From Streptomyces katrae (lineage in GTDB: Bacteria > Actinomycetota > Actinomycetes > Streptomycetales > Streptomycetaceae): DNA of 24,213 bases. The notes beneath the pieces are model-generated. The model saw only the letters and a list, made by a program, of their open reading frames with translations. It was not told where the DNA came from and searched no databases. Both the position numbers and the translations under genes were made by a program. The DNA is taken from assembly GCF_000717655.1 (NCBI RefSeq), contig NZ_JNZY01000061.1, positions 1 through 24,213 on the forward strand. The letters run 5' to 3'. This document shows positions 24,009-24,213 of this stretch, piece by piece (within the stretch, counting starts at the first letter, position 1; each line of letters begins with the position of its first letter).

Positions 24009-24213
24009 TTAGGTGGTGTCGTAGGGCTGCCATGGGACGGTTTGTTGGCAGGTGGGGCAGGTGCCGCTCCAGGTGGCCAGCAGGTGTTGGAGGAGGTCCA
24101 GGGCCTGGTAGAGAGTCAGGCCCTGGCAGGGGCTTTTGGGCAGGTCCGCTGCTCGGTGAGGAATAGGTGGGCGGCGGTGACGAGGGTGACGTGCCGATGC
24201 CAGCCGGTGAAGG
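24009..24213 (-). pseudogene. IS701-family transposase, C-terminal end, partial
   Basis: The minus-strand sequence entering from the right edge reads FTGWHRHVTLVTAAHLFLTE. After a frameshift near 24140 it continues as GLTLYQALDLLQHLLATWSG and TCPTCQQTVPWQPYDTT, with TAA at 24009-24011. The His-Val-Thr block and the Cys-x-x-Cys tail are typical of the C-terminus of Streptomyces IS701-type transposases. The rest lies outside the window. The element's end is probably at about 24001 (gtgctttgttagg after TA). Confidence 0.75.

Noticed and set aside
1..24213. tRNA or rRNA genes
   Set aside because: I looked for cloverleaf arms with a T-loop motif and for conserved rRNA segments and saw none.

Overview
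The window is about 70% G+C. Its codon use, its protein families (NarL/LuxR response regulator with an HisKA_3 kinase, an MMPL transporter, an SCP-like cold-shock protein, a pentapeptide-type 'membrane-associated oxidoreductase' paralogue, PQQ-propeller proteins) and its insertion-sequence types all point to Streptomyces or a close relative. The number of broken mobile elements, with short isolated host genes between them, suggests a chromosome arm, a subtelomeric region or a large linear plasmid. That placement is an inference.

Layout. 1-1530: a long nested hairpin at 20-98, a hypothetical gene on the minus strand (669-1178) and a solitary IS630 terminus (1242). 1531-2250: a three-helix membrane protein. 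2281-4831: two abutting IS630-family elements. The first is decayed (2281-3411). The second is intact (3414-4831) and sits in the same TA dinucleotide that borders the first. 4831-7729, minus strand: a 518-residue pentapeptide-like membrane protein, a 97-residue membrane protein and a lipoprotein. 8040-8515: an IS5-type transposase remnant. 8788-10113: an eight-bladed PQQ-like propeller protein. 10484-10800: a Tn3 transposase reduced to its two ends. 10938-12508: a MerR regulator with an apparently leaderless, self-overlapping promoter, translationally coupled to a membrane protein. 12745-12948: a cold-shock protein. 13080-13231: a dense set of nested dyads. 13739-14062: a small secreted protein. 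14815-15461: an integrase tail and an ISAzo13-type transposase tail joined by a near-perfect 36-bp palindrome. 15585-16190: a VanZ-like protein. 16496-16797: a frameshifted RelE-like gene. 16931-18099: two small proteins, each with one N-terminal membrane segment. 18128-18470: two truncated IS5-family pieces. 18598-22853: a two-component system (kinase and regulator overlap by 26 bases) divergent from an MMPL transporter, with palindromes in the gap between them. 22903-23994: a complete but frameshifted IS5-family element between CTAG repeats. 24009-24213: the end of an IS701-family transposase that runs off the window.

The best candidates for working host units are the kinase/regulator/MMPL exporter cassette, the MerR/membrane-protein operon, the cold-shock gene and the small-protein group at 16.9-18.1 kb. 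No complete, clearly novel defence or biosynthetic system is visible. The most distinctive signals are structural: the nested hairpins, the IS-in-IS junctions, stop codons supplied by target sites, and the palindromic recombination scar.
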